DNA from: AWTP1-18 sp036504515
GTDB taxonomy: Bacteria > Pseudomonadota > Gammaproteobacteria > Burkholderiales > Rhodocyclaceae
Assembly: GCA_036504515.1 (NCBI GenBank)
Contig: DASXVA010000011.1
Span: forward strand, 62,001-126,000
DNA: 64,000 nt
Reading direction: 5' to 3'
How positions within the stretch are numbered: the first letter of the stretch is position 1; every line of letters starts with the position of its first letter. Below the pieces are notes generated by a model. That model searched no databases, was not told the origin of the DNA, and saw only the letters and a list, made by a program, of their open reading frames with translations. The translations under genes and the position numbers were made by a program. This document shows positions 36,541 to 44,702 of the stretch, piece after piece.

Positions 36541-37367
36541 TGGACTTGAGCCAAGCTCTGGAAATGGTCGCCCGAACCGATTCGGGCATGGTGCGGACTA
36601 ATAATGAGGACTCCGTGCTGGCAAATGCCTCCTGCGGCATTGCTGTACTGGCGGATGGAATGGGGGGCTACAACGCAGGGGAAGTGGCCAGTGGTATGGC
36701 AACGGCACTGCTGGGTACCCAGCTGGAACTTGCCGCCAAAACAGTTGCTCTCCATCAACGGCAAGGTGGCCGGTTGTTGGGCGAGGTGTTTCTTGAGCAG
36801 GAGGTTGCCAGAGCCAATGCCGCCGTCTTTCAAACGGCTCAAAAACAGCCTCAATACGCCGGTATGGGGACAACCCTGGTGGCGGCAGTTTTTTGTGATG
36901 ACCGCCTGATTGCGGGCCATATTGGTGACTCCCGCCTGTATCGGCTGCGTGGCAGCGATTTCAGGGCCATCACCAAGGACCACTCCCTGCTGCAGGAACA
37001 GATTGATAAGGGCATTCTTACGCCCGAGCAGGCCCGGCATTCCCAGAACAAGAATCTTGTGACCCGCGCACTGGGCGTGGATGCCCGTGTGGATGCTGAA
37101 GTCCATGTTCACGATGTATTGCCGGGGGATATCTATCTGCTCTGCTCTGATGGCCTAAACGACATGATGGACGATGAAGAGATCGCCATGGCCATACAGA
37201 TGCTGTCAGCCAACCTGCCCCTGTGTGCCGATCAGTTGATTCAGATGGCAAATGACAATGGTGGACGGGACAATGTGTCTGTGATTCTGGTAAAAGTGAA
37301 ACAATCCTTTCCTTGCCCTGCCGGTTGGTGGAGCAAGGTACTGGGTTGGTTTGGGAAACAGGGCTAG
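36540..37367 (+). CDS. PP2C-family Ser/Thr protein phosphatase
   Basis: The 275-residue phosphatase has all PPM motifs: RTNNEDS at 19-25, ADGMGGYNAGE with D39, GMGTT at 108-112, GHIGDSRLYR, CSDGLND with D204, and GGRDNVSVI with D244. It resembles Stp1/PrpC, which reverse phosphorylation by Hanks-type kinases. The last 25 residues include a hydrophobic WWSKVLGWF segment that could lean on the membrane. Its start overlaps the kinase-like remnant. A complete kinase is not visible in this window, so its partner must be encoded elsewhere or has been lost. Confidence 0.9.
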   Translation: MDLSQALEMVARTDSGMVRTNNEDSVLANASCGIAVLADGMGGYNAGEVASGMATALLGTQLELAAKTVALHQRQGGRLLGEVFLEQEVARANAAVFQTAQKQPQYAGMGTTLVAAVFCDDRLIAGHIGDSRLYRLRGSDFRAITKDHSLLQEQIDKGILTPEQARHSQNKNLVTRALGVDARVDAEVHVHDVLPGDIYLLCSDGLNDMMDDEEIAMAIQMLSANLPLCADQLIQMANDNGGRDNVSVILVKVKQSFPCPAGWWSKVLGWFGKQG

Positions 37368-37404
37368 ATTGCAAGTAATACAGGGAAGGTATTAAGGGAC
37401 AACG

Positions 37405-38142
37405 ATGGCAAAGCTCATTTTGAGTATGGATGGTCTGACACTCAAGGAAATCCCTCTGACCAAGGAGCGGATTACCATTGGTCGCAAGCCCCACAACGAT
37501 ATCCAGATCGACAATCTGGCCATCTCGGGGGAACATGCAGCCATTGTCACTATTCTCAATGACTCATTTCTTGAAGACCTGAACAGTACCAACGGGACCT
37601 TTGTTAATGGTCAGCAAGTGCAGAAGCACTTCCTGCAGACCAATGACGTGATTGAACTGGGCAAATACCGCCTCAAGTACGTCAATGAGGTGGCGCAGCA
37701 GACACCCCAGGCCGACTTTGAGAAAACCATGGTGCTGCGGCCCGATATGATGCGCAAGCCAGCCGAAGCGGTTCCTGTTGTTCCCCCTGTCGGGGTTAAA
37801 ACTCAGCCATCGCCAACCATGGCCGCACCTGCCGCAACGCCAGTTTCGGCACCTGTACCAGCACCCGCTGTATCGTTACCTCTGGGCGCCATTCAAGTGC
37901 TTACCGGTGCCAATACCGGGAAAGAGTTGGAACTGGTGAAGACCCTGACTACCCTGGGCAAGCCCGGTGTTCAGGTCGCGGTCATCGCCCGTCGTCCTCA
38001 CGGTTACTTTATTACCCATGTCGAAGGTGCTCAGTTCCCGGTTGTTAATGGAACGACGCTGGATGCCCAGGCTCATCCGCTTACTGATCACGACGTGATC
38101 GAACTGGCGGGGGTAAAAATGGAGTTTTTCCTTAAAAGCTGA
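37405..38142 (+). CDS. Twin-FHA-domain phosphothreonine-binding protein
   Basis: The 245-residue protein begins with a canonical FHA domain (about 1-95: ITIGRKPHNDIQIDN, SGEHA, DLNSTNGTFVNG). A Pro/Ala-rich linker (about 120-160) leads to a second, divergent FHA-like domain (about 163-245: a GAIQVLTGANTGKELEL opening and FPVVNGT in place of NSTNGT). FHA domains bind phosphothreonine, so this should read out phosphorylation erased by the upstream PP2C phosphatase. It lies 37 bases after the phosphatase and 46 before the cyclase, all on the same strand. Confidence 0.88.
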   Translation: MAKLILSMDGLTLKEIPLTKERITIGRKPHNDIQIDNLAISGEHAAIVTILNDSFLEDLNSTNGTFVNGQQVQKHFLQTNDVIELGKYRLKYVNEVAQQTPQADFEKTMVLRPDMMRKPAEAVPVVPPVGVKTQPSPTMAAPAATPVSAPVPAPAVSLPLGAIQVLTGANTGKELELVKTLTTLGKPGVQVAVIARRPHGYFITHVEGAQFPVVNGTTLDAQAHPLTDHDVIELAGVKMEFFLKS

Positions 38143-38188
38143 TTCCTTGCGGATGCATTGACACTCCATCCACACGTCGGGAGGTTTC

Positions 38189-40414
38189 TTGAAGCAGCAT
38201 CTGGTCCGTTACGTCTTGGGTGGCATTGTTCTGCTCATCCTGTTTGGGCACTCCGCACGGGTGTACCAAATTCCTCTGGTCAATCACCTTGATGCCATCT
38301 TTTACGATGCCAAGGTTCGTCTCACCATGCCTGAGCAAATGGATGAGCGAGTTGTCATTGTCGATATTGACGAAAAATCCCTGGCGGAAGTCGGCCGCTG
38401 GCCCTGGGGGCGCGACAAGCTTGCGACCTTGATGAACCGCCTGTTCGCGCAGTACAAGGTTGCTGTGGTCGGGTTCGACGTGGTGTTTGCCGAGCCCGAT
38501 GACAGTTCCGGCATGAAGTCGCTGGACGCCTTGGCAAAGAAAGATCTGAAGGACAACGCCACCTTCCAGTCTCTGGTCAAAGAACTGCGTCCCAAGCTGG
38601 ATTACGATGCTCGTTTTGCCGAGTCCTTGAAAAAGAAACCGGTAGTTCTTGGCTACTATTTTTCAAACCAGGAAAAAGCGACCACCAGTGGTCTGTTGCC
38701 AGCCCCCGCCCTGGCCGCCGGTAGCTTTCAAGGCAAAAATATTGGCTTCACAAGCTGGTCTGGCTACGGCGCAAATCTGCCTGCCTTTCAGCGGGCAGCG
38801 GAATCAGCGGGTCATTTCAACCCCCTGGTTGATTTCGATGGAACCTCCCGTCGAGTACCCATGTTGGTGGAGTATCAGGGGGCATATTACGAATCGCTTT
38901 CCCTTGCCATGGTGCGCCGTTTTCTTGGTGGCACTGATATTGAGCCCGGCTACCCGGCCGATGCAGACCCCAATGACTACGGCGCTATGGAGTGGATTAG
39001 CCTGCCATCGGCAAGGGGAACTCTGCGTATTCCCGTGGATGAGAATGCGGCGACCTTGGTGCCTTACCGGGGCTACCGGGGCAGTTTTCGCTATGTTTCC
39101 ATGGCCGATGTTCTCGCCGGCCGGACGCCGGTGGACCAGCTTGCCGGAAAGATTGTTCTTGTCGGGACTACCGCTCCCGGCCTGATGGATTTACGGGTAA
39201 CACCGGTTGGCACGGCCTATCCTGGTGTAGAAATCCACGCAAATCTGGTGGCGGGGATACTGGAAGGCAGCGTCAAATACAAGCCTTCCTACGTGCTCGG
39301 CATTGATATCGTGCTGGTTTTGCTGGCAGGCTCGGTTATGGTGTTCCTGCTGCCGCTGCTGAGCCCCTTCCGTGCCACGGTGGTTGCCGTGATTGTTGCG
39401 TCGAGCCTGATCTCCCTCAATTTTTACTTTTGGTACGACAGCAATCTGGTGTTGCCCCTCGCTAATTCCCTGGTGCTGGTGGCTCTGCTGTACGCCCTCA
39501 ACATGTCTTGGGGCTATTTCGTCGAGTCTCGTACCAAGCGACAATTTACGGAACTCTTCGGGCAATACGTTCCTCCCGAACTGGTTGAAGAAATGGCCCG
39601 GAACCCCGAGGGTTACAGCATGGATGGCCGCAAAGCCGAGCTGACCGTGCTGTTTTCCGATATCCGCGGCTTCACCACCATTTCTGAAGGGCTGGCCCCG
39701 GATCAATTGGCCACTTTGATGAATGAATACCTGGGGGCCATGACCGAGGTGATTCGAGGTCACAAGGGAACCTTGGATAAATACATCGGTGATGCCATCA
39801 TGGCGTTCTGGGGCGCGCCAGTGGCGGATGCCTTGCATGCCCGACGAGCCGTTGAGTCCGCCCTGGAAATGCACAAGGTACTCCATGTGCTGAACAAGGA
39901 TTTGGTTTCCCGGGGGTGGCCAGAGCTCAAGATTGGTGTCGGCATCAACACTGGCATCATGACCGTGGGGGACATGGGCTCGCCCGTTCGCAAGGCTTAT
40001 ACCGTCATGGGTGACGCGGTGAACCTTGGTTCTCGTCTGGAAGGTATTACCAAACAATATGGTGTCGGCACCATTGCTGGCGAAAGCACTCGGGAACTGC
40101 TTAAAACCGAAGTCGTCTTCCGGGAACTAGATCGGGTCCGGGTCAAGGGCAAGGAAGAGCCCGTGGGTATCTACGAACCTGTCGGATTTGAAGGGCAGGT
40201 TGCTGCCGGTGATCTGGAGGAACTCAAACTCTGGAACCAGGCATTGCATGCCTACCGCAGCCAGTTATGGGATCAGGTCGATGCTTTGCTGCTTGACCTG
40301 AACCGCTTGCATCCCCGATATTTGTACGATCTTTACGCGCAGCGAGTCAGTCATCTGCGCCAGGTGCCCCCCGGTGATGACTGGGATGGCGTGACGACGT
40401 TCGAGACCAAATAA
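38189..40414 (+). CDS. CHASE2-domain class III adenylate cyclase
   Basis: The 741-residue protein has an N-terminal helix (about 8-25), a large periplasmic CHASE2 sensor domain (about 30-360), and three closely spaced helices (about 370-445). A class III cyclase domain follows at about 482-665. Both metal aspartates are present (D491 in FSDIRGF, D535 in YIGDAIM). The purine-specifying pair is K531 and T605 (AYTVMGDAVN), which predicts ATP rather than GTP, with N612 and R616 for catalysis. The start is TTG 38189, placed by GGGAGG 5 bases upstream. A 75-residue helical tail follows the catalytic domain. It should make cAMP in response to an unknown periplasmic signal. Confidence 0.9.
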   Translation: MKQHLVRYVLGGIVLLILFGHSARVYQIPLVNHLDAIFYDAKVRLTMPEQMDERVVIVDIDEKSLAEVGRWPWGRDKLATLMNRLFAQYKVAVVGFDVVFAEPDDSSGMKSLDALAKKDLKDNATFQSLVKELRPKLDYDARFAESLKKKPVVLGYYFSNQEKATTSGLLPAPALAAGSFQGKNIGFTSWSGYGANLPAFQRAAESAGHFNPLVDFDGTSRRVPMLVEYQGAYYESLSLAMVRRFLGGTDIEPGYPADADPNDYGAMEWISLPSARGTLRIPVDENAATLVPYRGYRGSFRYVSMADVLAGRTPVDQLAGKIVLVGTTAPGLMDLRVTPVGTAYPGVEIHANLVAGILEGSVKYKPSYVLGIDIVLVLLAGSVMVFLLPLLSPFRATVVAVIVASSLISLNFYFWYDSNLVLPLANSLVLVALLYALNMSWGYFVESRTKRQFTELFGQYVPPELVEEMARNPEGYSMDGRKAELTVLFSDIRGFTTISEGLAPDQLATLMNEYLGAMTEVIRGHKGTLDKYIGDAIMAFWGAPVADALHARRAVESALEMHKVLHVLNKDLVSRGWPELKIGVGINTGIMTVGDMGSPVRKAYTVMGDAVNLGSRLEGITKQYGVGTIAGESTRELLKTEVVFRELDRVRVKGKEEPVGIYEPVGFEGQVAAGDLEELKLWNQALHAYRSQLWDQVDALLLDLNRLHPRYLYDLYAQRVSHLRQVPPGDDWDGVTTFETK

Positions 40415-40422
40415 GGTATCCC

Positions 40423-41193
40423 GTGAAAGTTCGAGTGCTCGGTTGCAGCGGAGGGATCGGTGGTCGCCATTTACGGACCACCTCCTTCCTGCTTGACCAC
40501 GACATTCTGGTGGATGCCGGAACTGGCGTTGCCGATTTGTCGATTGCCGAGTTGGCGCAGATCGACCATATCTTCCTTACCCATTCTCACCTGGACCACA
40601 TCGCCTGCCTGCCCCTGTTGATCGATACAGTGGCGGACATGCGAAACAAGCCTTTGACGGTCTATGCCACAGCGGCCGTCATTGAGATTCTGCGCAGCCA
40701 TATTTTTAATTGGGCGATCTGGCCGGATTTTTCCGAAATCCCAGATGTCCAGAATCCCTTCATGCGCTTCCAGGAAATCCGGGTGGACGAGCCGGTGGCC
40801 ATGGGGCAAGGGCGGGTGTTGACCGCCATCCCCGCCAATCACACGGTGCCAGCGGTCGGCTACGTGATGGACTCCGGCAGCGCTGCACTGGTTTTTTCCG
40901 GAGATACCGCTGCCTGCCAGCCCTTATGGGATCGGGTGAATCGTCTGCCTGGGTTAAAGCACCTCATCATCGAGTGCGCCTTTTCCAATCGGGAAGCCCG
41001 GTTGGCAGAAACCTCAAAACATCTCTGTCCTGCGACGTTGGCGGCAGAGCTCTCCAAGTTGCAACGCAAGGTCGAGCTTTTCATTACCCATCTGAAACCC
41101 GGGCAAGTGGAACTCACCATGCTGGAAATCGAGGATGAAATAGGCAATTTCAGTCCCCGCATGCTCCAGAACAATCAGGTGTTCGAGTTATGA
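40423..41193 (+). CDS. Metallo-beta-lactamase-fold protein, candidate class II cyclic-nucleotide phosphodiesterase
   Basis: The 256-residue protein starts at GTG 40423, 8 bases after the cyclase stop. The metal motif THSHLDHIACLP (H-x-H-x-D-H) and the later NHTVPAVGY, FSGDT and ITHLKPGQ motifs fit the class II 3',5'-cyclic-nucleotide phosphodiesterase and RNase Z-like branch of the MBL fold. Standing directly behind an adenylate cyclase makes cAMP hydrolysis the most reasonable inference. An RNase Z-like or other hydrolase role remains possible. It overlaps the next gene by 4 bases. Confidence 0.78.
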   Translation: MKVRVLGCSGGIGGRHLRTTSFLLDHDILVDAGTGVADLSIAELAQIDHIFLTHSHLDHIACLPLLIDTVADMRNKPLTVYATAAVIEILRSHIFNWAIWPDFSEIPDVQNPFMRFQEIRVDEPVAMGQGRVLTAIPANHTVPAVGYVMDSGSAALVFSGDTAACQPLWDRVNRLPGLKHLIIECAFSNREARLAETSKHLCPATLAAELSKLQRKVELFITHLKPGQVELTMLEIEDEIGNFSPRMLQNNQVFEL

Positions 41194-42290
41194 ATACCGG
41201 CGCCTTGATCCAGGAAACCGGTGGTTTACCCGTTGATGCCCGGCAATTGACGGGCCTGCAGCCCATGGCCCGGCTGACACCGGTCCGTCGGGAAGAGTTG
41301 GCCTCGGTCAGTCGCCGGGAAATTCTTAGCCGACTGCGCTATCCGCTGCCGATTGAGGAATGGAATGCACAAGCCCAGGCGGTGTATCTCCTGAAGGGGC
41401 AACTCCGGCTTGAGTGCGGCAACGGCAGTAATTGTGTTGTGGTCGGTGGCAGTCCCGAAGCAACGATGCCGCTCGCTTGCCGGCAGGAAGTCACGAAGGC
41501 AGCCAAGACCGTGACCGAGGTGGAGATTCTTCGCCTTGATAGCAATCTGCTCGATTTGACCGTCACCTGGGATGAGCTTGCTCGTCAGGAGTCTGCCGAG
41601 CGTGTTGTCGGCAGTACGGACTGGACGGTCATGAGTGAAATACTGGGAGCCCGTTCCCTTTCCGATGGCGTGTTTTCGACTTTGCCACCGGCCCATATCG
41701 AGTTGTTGCTGAGCAGGTTTGAGCGGATAAGCGTAGGCAAGGGCGATGTCATCGTCCAGCAAGGAGACCCCGGTGATTTCTACTATGTGGTGGAACGGGG
41801 GCGTTGCAGCGTAGAGCGTCAAGTTGGCAGCAGTCAGATGGCTCTGGCCGAGCTGGAAGCCGGCAATGCGTTTGGTGAAGAAGCACTGATTTCCGATGCG
41901 CCGCGAAATGCCTCGGTAACGATGCAGACGGATGGTCTTTTGCTGCGTCTGAAAAAATCCGATTTCCTCGAGTTGCTGCGAGAACCTTATTTGCAGAAGC
42001 TTTCTTTCGACGAGGCCCAAAGTCGTATCGCCCTTGGGGCCTGCTGGCTGGATGTGCGCTTTCCCGCTGAGTTCCAGCAGGATGGATTGCCGGGAGCCAT
42101 CAACATTCCTCTCAACGAGTTGCGCCGGGCGCTGCCCTTGCTGGATGAGCGAAAGGAATTTATTGTTTATTGCCAAAGCGGACGCCGTAGCGCCGCTGCT
42201 GCCTTCCTCATGTCACAACGGGGATTGCGGGCCTATTTGCTGGCAGAGCCGCCAAGCATGGGCAACAAAGTTTTGGGAGGTAGGAAATGA
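41190..42290 (+). CDS. Cyclic-nucleotide-binding domains fused to rhodanese
   Basis: In this 366-residue protein residues about 20-130 look like a decayed cyclic-nucleotide-binding domain. Residues about 160-268 form a second, well-preserved one with the phosphate-binding cassette FGEEALISDAPRNASV (228-243, E230 and R239). Residues 275-360 are a rhodanese domain with the active-site loop CQSGRRS (C328). There is no DNA-binding helix-turn-helix, so it is not a CRP-type regulator. It is the natural cAMP receptor for the cyclase two genes upstream. It overlaps both neighbours by 4 bases, tying it to the ATPase. Confidence 0.85.
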   Translation: MNTGALIQETGGLPVDARQLTGLQPMARLTPVRREELASVSRREILSRLRYPLPIEEWNAQAQAVYLLKGQLRLECGNGSNCVVVGGSPEATMPLACRQEVTKAAKTVTEVEILRLDSNLLDLTVTWDELARQESAERVVGSTDWTVMSEILGARSLSDGVFSTLPPAHIELLLSRFERISVGKGDVIVQQGDPGDFYYVVERGRCSVERQVGSSQMALAELEAGNAFGEEALISDAPRNASVTMQTDGLLLRLKKSDFLELLREPYLQKLSFDEAQSRIALGACWLDVRFPAEFQQDGLPGAINIPLNELRRALPLLDERKEFIVYCQSGRRSAAAAFLMSQRGLRAYLLAEPPSMGNKVLGGRK

Positions 42291-44665
42291 GTGCAGTACC
42301 CGCCAATCCAGCCGAAGCAGGAGGGCAGGGGGATGTGGCCAGCCGATTGATCTTTTTCAAGACGCTGCAGTCGGTCACCAACAAGATCCACGCAACGTCC
42401 AACATTGATGAAATCATGTTGGAGTTGTCCCAGGATATTTGCAATCTGTTCAATGCCGATCGCCTGACCATTTACGCCGTCGGCGACGACAAGGCTTCCA
42501 TTATTTCCAAGGTAAAGACCGGCCTCAATTCCTTCAAGGATTTGCGCTTGCCGATCACCGATCAAAGTATTGCCGGCTACGTCGCCCTGTCCAAACGCAT
42601 CATCAATATCAGCGATGTATACGATGAACGCGAGCTTAAGAGCGTTCATTCCAGCTTGCGGTTTTTGCAGGAGGTCGATGCCAAGACGGGCTATCGTACC
42701 AAGCAGATGCTGGTGGCACCGGTGGTGGAGCAGCCAGGGGGCGAGTTGCTCGGCGTTGTTCAGATCATCAACAGCAAGGCGGACCAACCCTTTGCCCAAG
42801 TGGCGGAAGAAGGCGTCAAGGGACTCTGTGAAACCTTGGCTATTGCCTTTACCCAACGCAACAAGCCTGCACTGTTGGCCCGCTCAAAATATGACTTCCT
42901 GGTGGCGGATGCGGTGGTCAGTGCGGATGAGCTTGATCAGGCAAAGCGTGCTGCCCGCAAGGAAAGTCGCAGTGTCGAGGATGTGCTGGTGGGCCAGTAT
43001 CAGGTGCAGATTCCGGTCCTGGGCGCTGCACTGTCCAAATTCTTTGGTGTGCCCTACGAGCCCTTCAAGGCGGACCGGGTCAAGCCCATCGAGTTGTTGA
43101 AGAACCTCAAGCGGGAATATCTGGAACAAAACCAATGGGCACCCATAGACGATACCCAGCAAGGCATCGTTGTCATCTGTCTTGACCCAGAACAGGTCAA
43201 GGGTTCCCGCATGGTCAGCAACGTCTTTCCGCGGGGAAAGATCATTTACCGGGTCAGTACCAATAAGGACTTCAAGGAAACCCTTGACCAGTTGTTCGGC
43301 GCCACTGGCCCGGCCATGGATGACACCTTCGTTGGCGATTTGCTGTCCAGCATGGACGAAGGCGAAGGGGATGCCGGAGACTCTTCTGCGGACGATGTTT
43401 CTGCTGCGGCCGACAATGAACTGGTCAAGCTGGTTAACAAGGTCATTGTCGATGCTTACCAGCAAGGGGCTTCCGACATCCATATCGAGCCTGGTACCGG
43501 CAAGGACAAGACCCTGATCCGGTTCCGCAAAGACGGCTCCTTATCGAAGTACATCGAGATTCCTGCTACTTACCGCAATGCCATTGCTGCCCGGATCAAG
43601 ATCATGTGCGATCTTGATATCGCAGAACGACGCAAGCCCCAGGACGGCAAGATCAAATTCAAGAAATTCGGCCCCCTCGACATCGAGTTACGGGTTGCGA
43701 CGATCCCCTCGACCGGCGGTGTAGAAGACATCGTGATGCGGATTCTCGCCGCTGGTGAGCCCATCCCCCTCGACAAGCTTGGCGTGCTGCCCCGCAATCT
43801 GGAAAAGTTGAAGATCGCGGTGAGTAAACCTTATGGTTTGTTTTTCGTCTGTGGCCCAACCGGTTCGGGGAAGACCACTACACTGCACTCGGTACTGGGT
43901 TATCTGAATACACCGGATACCAAAATCTGGACGGCGGAAGACCCGGTCGAAATCACCCAGAAGGGGCTGCGCCAAGTTCAGGTGAACAAAAAGGTGATGG
44001 ACTTCCCCACGGTGATGAAGGCCTTCCTGCGGGCCGATCCTGACATCATCATGGTGGGGGAGATGCGCGATGCGGAAACGACGGGCATCGGTATTGAGGC
44101 TTCCCTCACAGGCCATCTTGTGTTCGCCACCCTGCATACCAACAGCGCACCGGAGTCCATCATCCGTTTGCTGGATATGGGCATGGATCCATTCAACTTT
44201 GCCGATGCCCTGTTGGGAATTCTTGCCCAGCGCCTGGCCAAGCGCCTCTGCAGCAAGTGCAAGGAGGCCTATACCCCCGACGCGGAAGAGATCAAACTGT
44301 TCATGACCGAGTATTGTGCGGAGTTAGTGAATACGGCGACCTTCAAACGGGAAGGCAAGGCGGCCTACGAAAATGTCTACAAACGCTTGCTCTCGGATTA
44401 CGGTAAGGACGGCAAGCTGGTCCTGCACCGGGCGGTGGGTTGCCCAGAGTGCGGCGGTAGCGGTTACAAAGGCCGGGTCGGGTTGCATGAACTGATGCTG
44501 GGCACAGATACCACCAAAAGACTTATTCAGGAGCACGCCCGGGTGGCCGAGCTTTTTGCCCAGGCTTTGGAAGACGGCATGCTCACCCTCAAGATGGACG
44601 GTCTGGAAAAATGTCTGCAGGGCATCACCGACGTCAAGCAAGTACGGGCTGTGTGTATTAAATAA
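42287..44665 (+). CDS. GspE/PilB-type secretion ATPase with N-terminal GAF domain
   Basis: The 792-residue protein has a GAF domain (about 20-190), an MshEN/GspE-N-type segment (about 195-345), an acidic linker (about 350-375) and the full traffic-ATPase core. The core includes Walker A GPTGSGKT (523-530), Asp box AEDPVE (550-555), Walker B with DPDIIMVGEMRD (584-595), His box TGHLVFATLHT (608-618) and four zinc cysteines (C655, C658, C719, C722). Such hexamers power type II secretion or type IV pilus assembly. No inner-membrane platform, pilin, secretin or prepilin peptidase gene is in this window. The start overlaps the cAMP-receptor gene by 4 bases. The GAF fusion suggests direct ligand control. 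Confidence 0.9.
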   Translation: MSAVPANPAEAGGQGDVASRLIFFKTLQSVTNKIHATSNIDEIMLELSQDICNLFNADRLTIYAVGDDKASIISKVKTGLNSFKDLRLPITDQSIAGYVALSKRIINISDVYDERELKSVHSSLRFLQEVDAKTGYRTKQMLVAPVVEQPGGELLGVVQIINSKADQPFAQVAEEGVKGLCETLAIAFTQRNKPALLARSKYDFLVADAVVSADELDQAKRAARKESRSVEDVLVGQYQVQIPVLGAALSKFFGVPYEPFKADRVKPIELLKNLKREYLEQNQWAPIDDTQQGIVVICLDPEQVKGSRMVSNVFPRGKIIYRVSTNKDFKETLDQLFGATGPAMDDTFVGDLLSSMDEGEGDAGDSSADDVSAAADNELVKLVNKVIVDAYQQGASDIHIEPGTGKDKTLIRFRKDGSLSKYIEIPATYRNAIAARIKIMCDLDIAERRKPQDGKIKFKKFGPLDIELRVATIPSTGGVEDIVMRILAAGEPIPLDKLGVLPRNLEKLKIAVSKPYGLFFVCGPTGSGKTTTLHSVLGYLNTPDTKIWTAEDPVEITQKGLRQVQVNKKVMDFPTVMKAFLRADPDIIMVGEMRDAETTGIGIEASLTGHLVFATLHTNSAPESIIRLLDMGMDPFNFADALLGILAQRLAKRLCSKCKEAYTPDAEEIKLFMTEYCAELVNTATFKREGKAAYENVYKRLLSDYGKDGKLVLHRAVGCPECGGSGYKGRVGLHELMLGTDTTKRLIQEHARVAELFAQALEDGMLTLKMDGLEKCLQGITDVKQVRAVCIK

Positions 44666-44702
44666 CATCAATAACCCTTTCCTCCACCGAGCAGGCGACC
44701 CC

